A DNA stretch of 31,982 nt from an uncultured Lachnospiraceae bacterium. GTDB taxonomy: Bacteria > Bacillota > Clostridia > Lachnospirales > Lachnospiraceae. The translations under genes were made by a program, and so were the position numbers. Below the pieces are notes generated by a model. It was not told the DNA's origin. It saw nothing but the letters and a program-made list of their open reading frames with translations, and did no database searches. The stretch spans positions 1-31,982 of the forward strand of contig URRQ01000027.1 in assembly GCA_900550235.1 (NCBI GenBank). Direction: 5' to 3'. Positions 1 through 7,459 of the stretch are shown here, in pieces; within the stretch, counting starts at the first letter, position 1; each line of letters starts with the position of its first letter.

Positions 1-34
1 CCCTTGAAAATAAAAGGTTTTTAATAAAAATAGG

Positions 35-52
35 ACTGTAAAACTTTACAGT
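35..52. promoter_or_regulatory. Short perfect palindrome upstream of spoIID
   Basis: Two 8-base arms, ACTGTAAA and TTTACAGT, are separated by two bases and lie 26 bases before the spoIID start codon. A site of this size and symmetry could bind a dimeric regulator. It does not match a sporulation factor site that I can name, and the promoter itself probably lies partly outside the window. The palindrome is seen; a regulatory role is a guess. Confidence 0.25.
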
Positions 53-78
53 ACCATATGAAAGTGGGGGGAGTAATT

Positions 79-1029
79 ATGAAAAAAAGCTTTCGGAAGA
101 TTATATTGGCAGTAGTAGTATTACTATTGATTCCTTATATTATAACCGTGTTGATCAATGGCCCTTATATGGGGAATGGTACATTGAGACAAGTGAAAGT
201 AAAAGTGGGAAACGTAGAGAAAAAAGTTCCCTGGGAAGAGTACTTAATCGGAAGGTTGGCAAAGGAAATTGATGTATCCTATGAAGTGGAAACGTTAAAA
301 GCACAAGCTGTTTTAACTCGGACAAACATCTATCGTGAAATTTCGGAAAAAAAAGATGCATTACTTTCTGGAGAATATATGACATATCGTGAGATGGAAA
401 AAGTATGGGGAAGGAAAGAAGTAAAAAAAATCAGAAAACGATTGGAGAAGGTGGCAGAAGAAACAAAAGATCAGATTCTACTGTATGAGGGGAAACCGGC
501 ATTTGTGCCATTTCATCGTTTGAGTAATGGAAGTACGAGGGAAGGAACAGAAGTCTTTGGAAATGATTCCTACCCTTATCTAAAAAAGAAGGAGTGTCCC
601 AAAGATGTGGAATCAGAATATCAGCTTCAGACATTAACGCTTACATATGCAGAGGTAAAAGAATACTGTAGTCCGTTTTTGCTGGCGGTAGAAAGAAAAG
701 AAAGCGAACAATCATTTAACGGGAAAGATTTTGAAGTTATAAAGACAGATACTTCCGGATATGTGATCAAGATTCGAATAGGCGAGAATGTGTATTCCGG
801 TGAAAAATTCCGGGAAGCATTAAATCTGCCGTCAGGTTGTTTCACGCTTCATGATCAGGAAGATCAACTTAAAATCACAACAAAAGGAGTTGGACATGGT
901 GTCGGAATGAGCCAATATACTGCAAATAGTATGGCGAAGGAGGGGAAAAAATACAAAGAAATCTTAGCATATTTTTATGAAGGAACAGAACAAAAGCAGG
1001 TAGCAGAAATTTTGTTAAATATGGAATAA
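79..1029 (+). CDS. spoIID: Stage II sporulation protein D (SpoIID)
   Basis: SpoIID is a membrane-anchored lytic transglycosylase of the mother cell. With SpoIIP and SpoIIM it degrades septal peptidoglycan and drives engulfment of the forespore. The product is 316 residues with one N-terminal membrane segment (about 7-26). The family motif around the catalytic glutamate reads AKEIDVSYEVETLKAQAV (E63), and near the C terminus there is GHGVGMSQYTANSMA followed by a Tyr/Phe-rich helix, both typical of SpoIID. An earlier in-frame ATG at 58 exists, but GGGGGGAG at 66-73 sits five bases before the ATG at 79, so 79 was chosen. spoIIQ follows after a 67-base gap, as in B. subtilis. Sigma-E control is expected from the family; no clear sigma-E promoter is visible in the short upstream piece. 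Confidence 0.9.
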   Translation: MKKSFRKIILAVVVLLLIPYIITVLINGPYMGNGTLRQVKVKVGNVEKKVPWEEYLIGRLAKEIDVSYEVETLKAQAVLTRTNIYREISEKKDALLSGEYMTYREMEKVWGRKEVKKIRKRLEKVAEETKDQILLYEGKPAFVPFHRLSNGSTREGTEVFGNDSYPYLKKKECPKDVESEYQLQTLTLTYAEVKEYCSPFLLAVERKESEQSFNGKDFEVIKTDTSGYVIKIRIGENVYSGEKFREALNLPSGCFTLHDQEDQLKITTKGVGHGVGMSQYTANSMAKEGKKYKEILAYFYEGTEQKQVAEILLNME

Positions 1030-1048
1030 GTACTTTTCATGAAATATC

Positions 1049-1077
1049 GAATAATGTGATTGCTTTCTGGCAAAAAT
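1049..1077 (+). promoter_or_regulatory. Candidate sigma-F promoter for spoIIQ
   Basis: GAATA (1049-1053) is followed after 15 bases by GGCAAAAAT (1069-1077). The second element fits the sigma-F -10 consensus GGNNANAAT exactly, and the first is one base off the -35 consensus GYATA. It ends 19 bases before the spoIIQ start codon. spoIIQ is a known sigma-F gene in B. subtilis, so place and function agree. Confidence 0.5.
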
Positions 1078-1096
1078 AAAGTCAGAGGTGATGAAA

Positions 1097-1843
1097 ATGA
1101 AAAACAATTTAGAATCTTCTAATAAAAAGAAGAGCATTGCTGCAGCTTTAGTCATCTGTTTCGTCGGAGCCATTGTTATGGTAGGAACATATACATTCAA
1201 TCGGTATAAAGATGATGCGAAGAATGAACTGGCGCAGTTGGAAGAAGAGAATACAAAGGAAAAAACCCAAAATACAAGTGTCGAGCAGGATATGGTGATT
1301 AATGAACCCAAAACACCGATTGATGAAGAAGTGAAAGTAACAGAAGAAAATCCGGTTGCCGAGCAGCCGATTCAAAATGATACGTCTTCAGGAACCGGAA
1401 AATTATCGTTTCAACCACAGCTTAATTTTAATGAAGACAAACTGATTCTTTGGCCTGTAGAAGGAGAAGTTATTTTAAATTACAGTATGGACAAAACAGT
1501 ATATTTTAAAACGTTAGATCAGTACAAATATAATCCGGCGCTTGTGATTTCCGGTGCAGTAGGAGATCAAGTCTTATCAGTTGCAAAAGGACTTGTAAAA
1601 TCTATTGATGTAACAGCACAGACAGGAACAACGGTAACGGTAGATCTTGGAAATGGTTTTGAGGCTATATACGGCCAGTTAAAAGAAGTGCCGGTAAAAG
1701 TAGGGGATTACGTGGAAACAAAAACAGTACTCGGATACTTGAGTGAACCAACAAAATATTATAGTGCAGAAGGATGTAATTTGTATTTTGAAATGAGAAA
1801 AAATGGAGAACCGATTAATCCATTGGAATATTTAGGAGAATAA
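1097..1843 (+). CDS. spoIIQ: SpoIIQ-like forespore protein with degenerate LytM (M23) domain
   Basis: SpoIIQ sits in the forespore membrane and binds SpoIIIAH across the intermembrane space to form the engulfment ratchet and feeding-tube channel. This 248-residue product has a transmembrane helix (about 14-34), a charged linker, and a C-terminal LytM/M23 fold (about 115-248) ending NGEPINPLEYLGE. AGAGGTG at 1084-1090 points to the ATG at 1097 rather than in-frame starts at 1088 or 1091. The zinc ligands of active M23 enzymes seem to be missing: the final HxH is Asn-Leu-Tyr (N228-Y230), the first HxGxD region reads NPALV, and the usual YAHL reads YGQL. It is therefore probably only structural. 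A candidate sigma-F promoter precedes it. Identity rests on architecture and position after spoIID. Confidence 0.85.
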   Translation: MKNNLESSNKKKSIAAALVICFVGAIVMVGTYTFNRYKDDAKNELAQLEEENTKEKTQNTSVEQDMVINEPKTPIDEEVKVTEENPVAEQPIQNDTSSGTGKLSFQPQLNFNEDKLILWPVEGEVILNYSMDKTVYFKTLDQYKYNPALVISGAVGDQVLSVAKGLVKSIDVTAQTGTTVTVDLGNGFEAIYGQLKEVPVKVGDYVETKTVLGYLSEPTKYYSAEGCNLYFEMRKNGEPINPLEYLGE

Positions 1844-1844
1844 T

Positions 1845-1935
1845 TTAATTGGGGACGTAGTATTTTGAAGGTTTACTACGTCCCCAATTAAGTTTTAACC
1901 TGTCCCTTTTTGCAGAATCCCCTGTCCCCTTCAAG
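1845..1935. repeat. Long perfect hairpin with trailing GTCCC motifs (REP-like element or bidirectional terminator)
   Basis: Perfect 18-base arms at 1845-1862 and 1874-1891 flank an 11-base loop. The arms contain GGGGACGTAGTA and its complement. The downstream DNA repeats the idea with CCTGTCCC at 1899-1906 and CCTGTCCCC at 1921-1929. The element fills the space between two convergent genes, so it can end transcription from both sides. The stem is longer than a normal terminator, and the scattered GGGGAC/GTCCC motifs look like a dispersed palindromic repeat. Whether it is repeated elsewhere in the genome cannot be seen here. Confidence 0.6.
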
Positions 1936-1942
1936 AATTTTA

Positions 1943-2605
1943 TTAACCTAATAAATATACATACATCACTACGAAGTGGCATGCGCTTCCGGCCATGACA
2001 AATAAATGAAAGATTTCATGACTTCCAAAATATTTGTGTTTGCTATTAAATATATTTAATTTTAAACCATAAATGATACCGCCTATAGTGTAGATGATTC
2101 CGCCTACAAGCAGCCAAATAAATGCAGGGGTAGAAAGTTTGGCATATATAGTTGGAAAAGCAAGTACACAAGTCCAGCCCGTGGCAATATATAAGATGGA
2201 AGAAAACCATTTTGGACAGTAGATCCAAAATGCTTTGATTAAAATTCCGATGATAGCTATGCTCCATACAATTGCCAGAAGTGTATATCCCACACGACCT
2301 TTTAAAACAAGGAGACATACTGGCGTGTAGCTTCCAGCAATCAGAACAGAAATCATCATGTGATCAAATTTTTTGAGTCTCTTGTTAATTTTTTCGGAAA
2401 TATCAAGAGAATGATAAATTGTGCTTGCACTATAAAGCAGGATTAAGCTTGCAATATAAACTGCAAAAGAAATCAGATAAATCTTATCTGCTTTTTGAGC
2501 TGCTTTTATAAGAAGCGGCGCTGCGGCAATGATAGCCGCTACAGCTGCGATAAAATGTGTGATTGCACTTCCGGGGTCTTTTAATTTCATAACTTTTGCT
2601 GACAT
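1943..2605 (-). CDS. trhA: Hemolysin III / TrhA family membrane protein
   Basis: This is a 220-residue, seven-helix membrane protein of the hemolysin III/PAQR superfamily, found in most bacteria and linked to membrane homeostasis; the hemolysin name is historical. The family metal-site residues are visible: ASTIYHSLD in the second-third helix region, the FDH...GSYTP segment, and the C-terminal EIFHLFVMAGSACHF with its two histidines. The length is normal for the family. A strong site, TTGGAGG, lies about eight bases before the ATG. The gene stands alone between the spoIIQ palindrome and the divergently oriented helicase, so context gives no hint of a specific role. Confidence 0.85.
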   Translation of the reverse strand: MSAKVMKLKDPGSAITHFIAAVAAIIAAAPLLIKAAQKADKIYLISFAVYIASLILLYSASTIYHSLDISEKINKRLKKFDHMMISVLIAGSYTPVCLLVLKGRVGYTLLAIVWSIAIIGILIKAFWIYCPKWFSSILYIATGWTCVLAFPTIYAKLSTPAFIWLLVGGIIYTIGGIIYGLKLNIFNSKHKYFGSHEIFHLFVMAGSACHFVVMYVYLLG

Positions 2606-2736
2606 AATCTAGCCTCCAAAGAATAACATTTCTACATGTAGTTTTTAAAACTATATTAACTATATTCAAATACTACTACTAATGTGCGGAAAAAGCAAGT
2701 ACCATTTATTATTTTTTTAAAAAGAGAGGAAGAAAA

Positions 2737-2765
2737 TTGACAATTGAATGTCTATCTGCTATTAT
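2737..2765 (+). promoter_or_regulatory. Sigma-A promoter of the DEAD-box helicase
   Basis: TTGACA (2737-2742) and TATTAT (2760-2765) are separated by 17 bases. The predicted start of transcription near 2772 gives a leader of about 70 bases that contains the hairpin at 2785-2816. Confidence 0.7.
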
Positions 2766-2784
2766 AAATAAGTTAACTTTGTAT

Positions 2785-2820
2785 ATACCCTTTACTTGGT
2801 GACAGGTAGAGGGTATTTTT
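2785..2820 (+). terminator. Leader terminator-like hairpin (possible attenuator) before the helicase
   Basis: Arms 2785-2795 and 2806-2816 form an 11-bp stem with one G-U pair around a 10-base loop. A run of T residues (2816-2820) follows at once. It lies between a good promoter and the helicase start, so it would end transcripts before the gene unless it is read through. The shape is seen; attenuation is inferred. Confidence 0.5.
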
Positions 2821-2842
2821 GATTGAAAGGAATTTATAATAT

Positions 2843-4432
2843 ATGGAAATGATAAATTTTGAAAACTTGGGGATATGTCCGGAAATACAAAAAGCAGTAA
2901 AGCATATGGGGTTTGAAGAGCCGTCGCCGATTCAGGCAAAAGCAATTCCGGCCATGATGGAAGGAAAAGATTTAATCGGACAAGCGCAGACGGGAACTGG
3001 AAAAACGGCTGCATTTGGAATTCCGTTATTACAAAAAATCGATCCCAAAAATAAAAAATTGCAAGGAATTGTTCTTTGCCCAACAAGAGAACTTGCGATT
3101 CAGGTAGCGGAAGAGATTCGAGCATTAGCGAAATATATGCATGGAATCAAAGTGGTTCCAATCTATGGAGGACAGGAAATTGTAAAACAGATTCGTTCTT
3201 TGAAGAGCGGAACGCAGATTGTGATTGGAACACCGGGGCGTGTCATGGATCACATGAGAAGAAAAACTGCGAAAATGGAACATCTTCATACAGTTGTCCT
3301 TGATGAAGCTGATGAAATGCTGAATATGGGATTTCGGGAAGACATCGAGACTATTTTGGAAGGAGTTCCAGAAGAACGGCAGACGGTACTTTTTTCTGCA
3401 ACAATGCCAAAACCAATTATGGATATTACAAAAAAATATCAAAGAAATGCAGAAGTGATAAAAGTAACCCAAAAAGAACTTACAGTTCCGAATATCGAGC
3501 AGTTTTATTATGAAGTAAAACCTAAAAATAAAGAAGAAGTATTGAGCCGTTTGTTAGACATTTATAATCCAAAGCTTTCTGTTGTATTCTGTAATACGAA
3601 GAAACAGGTAGATCTTCTAGTGAATGCGCTTTTGGGAAGAGGATATTTTGCAGCAGGACTTCATGGAGACATGAAACAAGAGCAAAGAGATCGAGTCATG
3701 CAAGGATTTCGAAGCGGAAAAACAGAGATTCTTGTGGCTACAGATGTAGCAGCTAGAGGAATTGATGTAGATGAAGTGGAAGCGGTATTCAATTATGATT
3801 TGCCACAAGATGATGAGTATTATGTACACCGTATCGGAAGAACCGGACGTGCCGGAAGAATCGGACGTTCATTTTCTTTTGTATCCGGAAAAGAAGTATA
3901 CAAATTAAAGGAAATCCAGCGATATTGTAAAACAAAGATTTATGCACAAAAGGTTCCGTCACTTGATGATGTGGCAAATACGAAGATCGAAAATATTTTA
4001 GATGAAGTAGATCGAATGATTGAAAATGAAGATTTGACAGCTATGATCGAGGCTATTGAAAACAAAGTCAACCATTCGGATTACACAGCTATGGACATTG
4101 CGGCTGCATTTTTGAAAATGCATGTAGGAATGACAAAGGAAGATGAAGGAGAGGACGCTTTCGACTTTGGAGATACCGGAGCAGAAGAACCGGGAATGGT
4201 ACGTCTTTTTATCAATATTGGAAAGAAACAAAAAGCAAGACCGGGAGATATTGTAGGAGCTCTTGCAGGAGAAAGTGGTATGCCAGGGAAGTTGATCGGA
4301 ACAATTGATATGTTTGATAAGTATACATTTGTAGAAGTTCCGAGAGAGTATGCAAAAGATGTGTTAGCTGCCATGAAAAATGCAAAAATCAAAGGAAAAA
4401 CGATTGCGATTGAACCTGCTAATCAAAAATAA
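2843..4432 (+). CDS. DEAD-box ATP-dependent RNA helicase with DbpA-type C-terminal RNA-binding domain
   Basis: This is a cytoplasmic ATP-dependent RNA helicase that probably acts in ribosome assembly or mRNA turnover, especially in the cold. All core motifs are present: Q motif PSPIQAKAIP (about 27-36), Walker A AQTGTGKT (48-55), PTRELA (80-85), GTPGR (129-133), DEAD (154-157), SAT (185-187), ATDVAARGID (299-308) and HRIGRTGRAGR (329-339). The last 75 residues match the RRM-like DbpA domain, placing it with DeaD/CsdA/YxiN rather than minimal helicases. Its 529 residues are usual for that group. AAAGG lies 12 bases before the ATG, which is rather far; a second ATG two codons on is possible. 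A consensus promoter and a terminator-like hairpin in the leader suggest controlled read-through. Confidence 0.92.
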   Translation: MEMINFENLGICPEIQKAVKHMGFEEPSPIQAKAIPAMMEGKDLIGQAQTGTGKTAAFGIPLLQKIDPKNKKLQGIVLCPTRELAIQVAEEIRALAKYMHGIKVVPIYGGQEIVKQIRSLKSGTQIVIGTPGRVMDHMRRKTAKMEHLHTVVLDEADEMLNMGFREDIETILEGVPEERQTVLFSATMPKPIMDITKKYQRNAEVIKVTQKELTVPNIEQFYYEVKPKNKEEVLSRLLDIYNPKLSVVFCNTKKQVDLLVNALLGRGYFAAGLHGDMKQEQRDRVMQGFRSGKTEILVATDVAARGIDVDEVEAVFNYDLPQDDEYYVHRIGRTGRAGRIGRSFSFVSGKEVYKLKEIQRYCKTKIYAQKVPSLDDVANTKIENILDEVDRMIENEDLTAMIEAIENKVNHSDYTAMDIAAAFLKMHVGMTKEDEGEDAFDFGDTGAEEPGMVRLFINIGKKQKARPGDIVGALAGESGMPGKLIGTIDMFDKYTFVEVPREYAKDVLAAMKNAKIKGKTIAIEPANQK

Positions 4433-4555
4433 AAGTTTCAATACAAAACTGGCATGGTTAAAAATGATGAAATTGGAAGTTTTCCTAATTCCAGAATGGT
4501 GTTATGATGATTTTACATAAAAGTTCGAAACAAACACTAAGAAAGGAAGAGAGTT

Positions 4556-5158
4556 ATGAAAACAAAAAATGAAACTTTAGTAAAATTGACAGAAACAGCG
4601 CTTATGGCAGCGCTCTGTTATGTAGCATTCACATTTCTACAGATTAAAATCCCGCTTCCAGGTGGAGATGCAAGTTCGCTTCATATTGGGAACGCAGTGT
4701 GTGTGTTGGCAGCTTTGATGCTTGGAGGTGTATATGGAGGACTTGCGGGTGCAGTTGGAATGTCGATTGCAGATATTATGGATCCAGTTTACATTACGGT
4801 GGTGCCAAAAACGTTTCTTTTAAAATTTTGTATCGGATTGATTGTCGGCTTAGTTGCACATAAGATTGCGAAGATTAATGAAAGTACAGATAAAAAGTAC
4901 GTTTTAAAATGGAGTGTGATCGCATCTGTAGCCGGATTAGGATTTAATGTAATCGCAGATCCGGTTGTAGGATACTTTTATAAGATGTTTATTTTGGGAC
5001 AGCCACAGACAGCAGCCGAAGTGTTGGCAAAATTAAGTGCGGTAACAACACTTGTAAATGCAATTGTTTCGGTGGTATTAGTTGGATTCGTCTATAATGC
5101 AGCAAGACCTGCTCTTTTAAAAATTGGAGCAATTCCAAGAACGAAAAAAGCGATATAA
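4556..5158 (+). CDS. ECF transporter S component (substrate unknown)
   Basis: This is a 200-residue integral membrane protein with five to six predicted helices, of the substrate-binding S-component type used by energy-coupling-factor vitamin importers. The opening LTETALMAALCYVAFTFLQI, the loop PGGDASSLHIGNAVCVLAALMLGG and the following GLAGAVGMSIADI are typical of the ECF-riboflavin-S/DUF1393-like group. The ATPases and T component are not nearby, as expected for group II ECF systems that share one EcfAAT module. GAAAGGAAGAG lies just before the ATG. The preceding 123-base gap contains no riboswitch that I recognise, so the substrate (a vitamin, cofactor or pyrimidine) cannot be named. Confidence 0.8.
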   Translation: MKTKNETLVKLTETALMAALCYVAFTFLQIKIPLPGGDASSLHIGNAVCVLAALMLGGVYGGLAGAVGMSIADIMDPVYITVVPKTFLLKFCIGLIVGLVAHKIAKINESTDKKYVLKWSVIASVAGLGFNVIADPVVGYFYKMFILGQPQTAAEVLAKLSAVTTLVNAIVSVVLVGFVYNAARPALLKIGAIPRTKKAI

Positions 5159-5163
5159 GAAAG

Positions 5164-5194
5164 TGAGGTAGTTTGTAAAACTACCTCATATTTT
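5164..5194. terminator. Bidirectional terminator
   Basis: Perfect 11-bp arms, TGAGGTAGTTT (5164-5174) and its complement (5178-5188), enclose a three-base loop and are followed by TATTTTT. It serves the ECF gene and the convergent kinase remnant. Confidence 0.85.
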
Positions 5195-5967
5195 TAATAT
5201 ACATCAAATTCCAATTCGAAAGTAACGCCTCCTCCCGGCGTGTCATTGACCTTGATTTCCAACCCCATCCGATCTGCCAGCATTTTTGCAATGCTAAGTC
5301 CCAATCCGGCATGTTCTTTATCATTTCGTGAAGCATCTGCTTTATAAAAACGGTCGAAAATATGAGGTTTGACATGATCTGGAATTCCCATACCGTGATC
5401 TGAGATGGAAACAGATACATTTCTTGTGTCGGCATATGCTTCCATTGTAATAAGCGGCGACTCCTCTTCTGTGCATCCATAGGCGATGGCATTATCAAGA
5501 AAAATACTTAAAATCTGATAGATCCAGGCAGCATTTCCTTTGATAGTAGGAAGAAATTCGCTCGGAAGTTTTAAAGCTAAACGAATTCCTTTCGTATGAC
5601 ACAGAATTTCATAGTTTTCCAATAATTGCAGTAGCACAGCGTCCAGTTCTACCTCTTCAAGAGAAGAAGGGGCAAGGACGCTTTCATCAGGCTTAGATAA
5701 AAGAAGAAGATTTTTAATCAGATTTCCGGAGCGGATACATTCACGTTCAATCAAATCTGCCATGTTTTCTGTCTGCTCCGGCATGGTTTTGATGGTTGCA
5801 GCGCTTGTCTGAATGACGGCGAGAGGGGAGCGTAGTTCATGAGAAGCGGAGGCGATGAATTCATTTTGTTTCTTCTGATAGATTTCAACCGGTTTGATCG
5901 CTCGTTTTACAAGGAATCTACTGACTAGATAGAGGCAGAGGATTCCGAGTATTTCCAGTACAAGAAA
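5194..5967 (-). pseudogene. Sensor histidine kinase, N-terminal half deleted
   Basis: The frame encodes the end of a membrane segment (about 5915-5967 on the minus strand), then the HisKA box FIASASHELRSPLAVI with the phospho-acceptor His. The HATPase core follows: N box FLDNAIAYG, G1 DHGMGIP, F box HIFDRFYKADASRND and G2 HAGLGLSIAKM. The extracellular sensor domain, first membrane helix and start codon are missing. At about 5960-5970 the sequence becomes part of an ABC permease on the other strand, and an in-frame stop lies just beyond. The first in-frame ATG (5784) is after the His box, so the 196-residue product that could still be made lacks the phosphorylation site. The response regulator expected upstream is absent. 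I call it a pseudogene produced by a deletion or rearrangement. Confidence 0.82.
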
Positions 5968-6285
5968 GAGAATGCAGCAAGAGTGGACGGCGCAAGCGAA
6001 TTGCAGATTTTTATAAAACTAGGAATGCCGTTAGGAATGCCGGGTATGATGTCTTCGGTAATTTTATGTTTTTTGGAATATTGGAATGCGATAGAGGCGC
6101 CGATGACATTTTTGAAGACAAAGGCAAAGTTTCCCTTATCTTTGTATCTGCCTAACATTACAACCGATCAATTGAGCAGCTCCTTTGCAGCGTCGATTGT
6201 GATGATGATTCCGGCAGTTCTCATTTTCTTGTGGGGACGGGATTATTTGCAGCAAGGAATTGAGGCGTCTGGGCTAAAAGAATAG
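5965..6285 (+). pseudogene. ABC transporter permease (MalG-like), C-terminal fragment
   Basis: About 105 residues remain of a carbohydrate-type ABC permease. The fragment begins inside the EAA loop that contacts the ATPase (ENAARVDGASELQIFIKLGMPLGMPG) and continues through the last two membrane helices, ending LQQGIEASGLKE. Intact family members have about 280 residues, so the first four or so helices and the start are gone. The frame is closed by a stop shortly upstream, and no ribosome binding site precedes the GTG at 5983. The break coincides with the broken 5' end of the kinase on the other strand. The HlyD-like gene begins 11 bases after its stop, showing it once was the upstream gene of that operon. 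Confidence 0.8.
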
Positions 6286-6296
6286 AGGGGGATGTT

Positions 6297-7454
6297 ATGA
6301 AGAATAGAAAAATTTTAAAAGCAATGATTTTCTTTTTTATCGGAATGGCAGCTTGCACCTATTTTGCGTGGCAGGCATCGCTTCTGACAACGGCGAAGGT
6401 GAAAACAGAACGGATCCGAAGTGGAAGTCTAGTGAGAAAGGTGACGGGAACAGGGAGAGTTCAATCTTCAGAAAAAAGTTTTCAGTCATTGCCGGAGGGA
6501 CAAAAAGTCGCTAAGGTGTTATTGGAAGCAGGTGATTTTGTCAAAAAGGGAGATGCGGTCGTGCAGCTTGACTTGGAATACCTAAATCAATCGATTCGAG
6601 AACAGAAACGAGAAGTAAGACAAGCGGAGTTGGAATTGAAACAACAGAAATTGACAGCGAAATATGAGGCGAAGAAAATCGAAGATTCTGTTTCGGTGAA
6701 TCAAGAAGATTCGGAAATGTCGAATCAGGAAAGCATAAATAAGGCGAAACAAAGCGTACAAGAGGAGAAACGATATCAAAAGCAACTTGCAGCTTTACAG
6801 CGGGAAGGGTTGGAACTTACGTTAGAAAGTCAAAAAGAACAGTTGGAGAAGTTGGAAACATGGGCAGCATGCGACGGAGTGGTCTTTTCACAAAACGTAG
6901 GAGTGCTGGAAGCAGTAGGAGTTGTGGAAGGTGCAATTACAAGCGGAACAGAGCAGATTGTATTACAAAGCGGGCAACAGGAAATATGTGGAGAGATAGA
7001 AGAAGCTTCTTTGGGATTGATAAAAGAATGGTGTGAAGTTACTGTTTTTATACAGGGAGAAGCAGAAGAGCAAAAGATTCCGGTAGAAAAGGTTGGAATG
7101 AGTAAAGAAGGGAAAATGATGTGGTATGGGAAAATACCAAATCAGAAGGAAGCGAAAAATTACTCAGTAAACACAATAATTTCTTATAATTATCATGAAA
7201 AAACGGCAGGAAGCTATGAAGCATTGGTTCCACTATCTGCGCTTCGAGAAGAACAGAATGCGGCGTATGTTTTAGCGGCAGAAGTTAGAACAGGAATTTT
7301 GGGAGATCAGTATACCGCAATAAAAGTACCGGTTACTGTGTTGGATCAGGATGAAGACTATGCGGCGGTAGAAGGAGCAATCGGAGCGGATACGCTTATC
7401 GTTTCGGAGTCTAATAAAAATGTGGAGGCAGGTGATCGCATACGGCTAGAGTAA
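6297..7454 (+). CDS. HlyD-like membrane fusion / periplasmic-adaptor-type protein
   Basis: This 385-residue protein has an N-terminal membrane anchor (about 8-28), a lipoyl-like half-motif VAKVLLEAGDFVKKGDAVVQLD (about 71-92), a long coiled-coil region rich in Glu, Gln and Lys (about 95-190), a second lipoyl half and a beta-barrel C-terminal part. This is the layout of adaptor subunits used with MacB-type or other ABC exporters, working on the outer face of the membrane. GAGGGG lies six bases before the ATG. The gene follows the permease remnant by 11 bases and precedes the MacB-core-like gene by 5, so the three were one operon. The operon promoter was probably lost with the permease 5' end, so expression is doubtful. 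Confidence 0.75.
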   Translation: MKNRKILKAMIFFFIGMAACTYFAWQASLLTTAKVKTERIRSGSLVRKVTGTGRVQSSEKSFQSLPEGQKVAKVLLEAGDFVKKGDAVVQLDLEYLNQSIREQKREVRQAELELKQQKLTAKYEAKKIEDSVSVNQEDSEMSNQESINKAKQSVQEEKRYQKQLAALQREGLELTLESQKEQLEKLETWAACDGVVFSQNVGVLEAVGVVEGAITSGTEQIVLQSGQQEICGEIEEASLGLIKEWCEVTVFIQGEAEEQKIPVEKVGMSKEGKMMWYGKIPNQKEAKNYSVNTIISYNYHEKTAGSYEALVPLSALREEQNAAYVLAAEVRTGILGDQYTAIKVPVTVLDQDEDYAAVEGAIGADTLIVSESNKNVEAGDRIRLE

Positions 7455-7459
7455 TAAAA

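Noticed and set aside
4433..4555. A riboswitch before the ECF S component
   Set aside because: A short TTGGAA/TTCC repeat is present, but no conserved blocks of TPP, FMN, cobalamin, preQ1 or folate riboswitches could be recognised.
5194..5784. A stand-alone 196-residue kinase starting at the ATG at 5784
   Set aside because: The His box and part of a membrane helix lie upstream in the same frame, so the ATG is internal and the short product would lack the phospho-acceptor.
5983..6285. A complete small membrane protein starting at the GTG at 5983
   Set aside because: No ribosome binding site precedes it, and permease similarity (EAA loop) continues upstream of the GTG until the break point.
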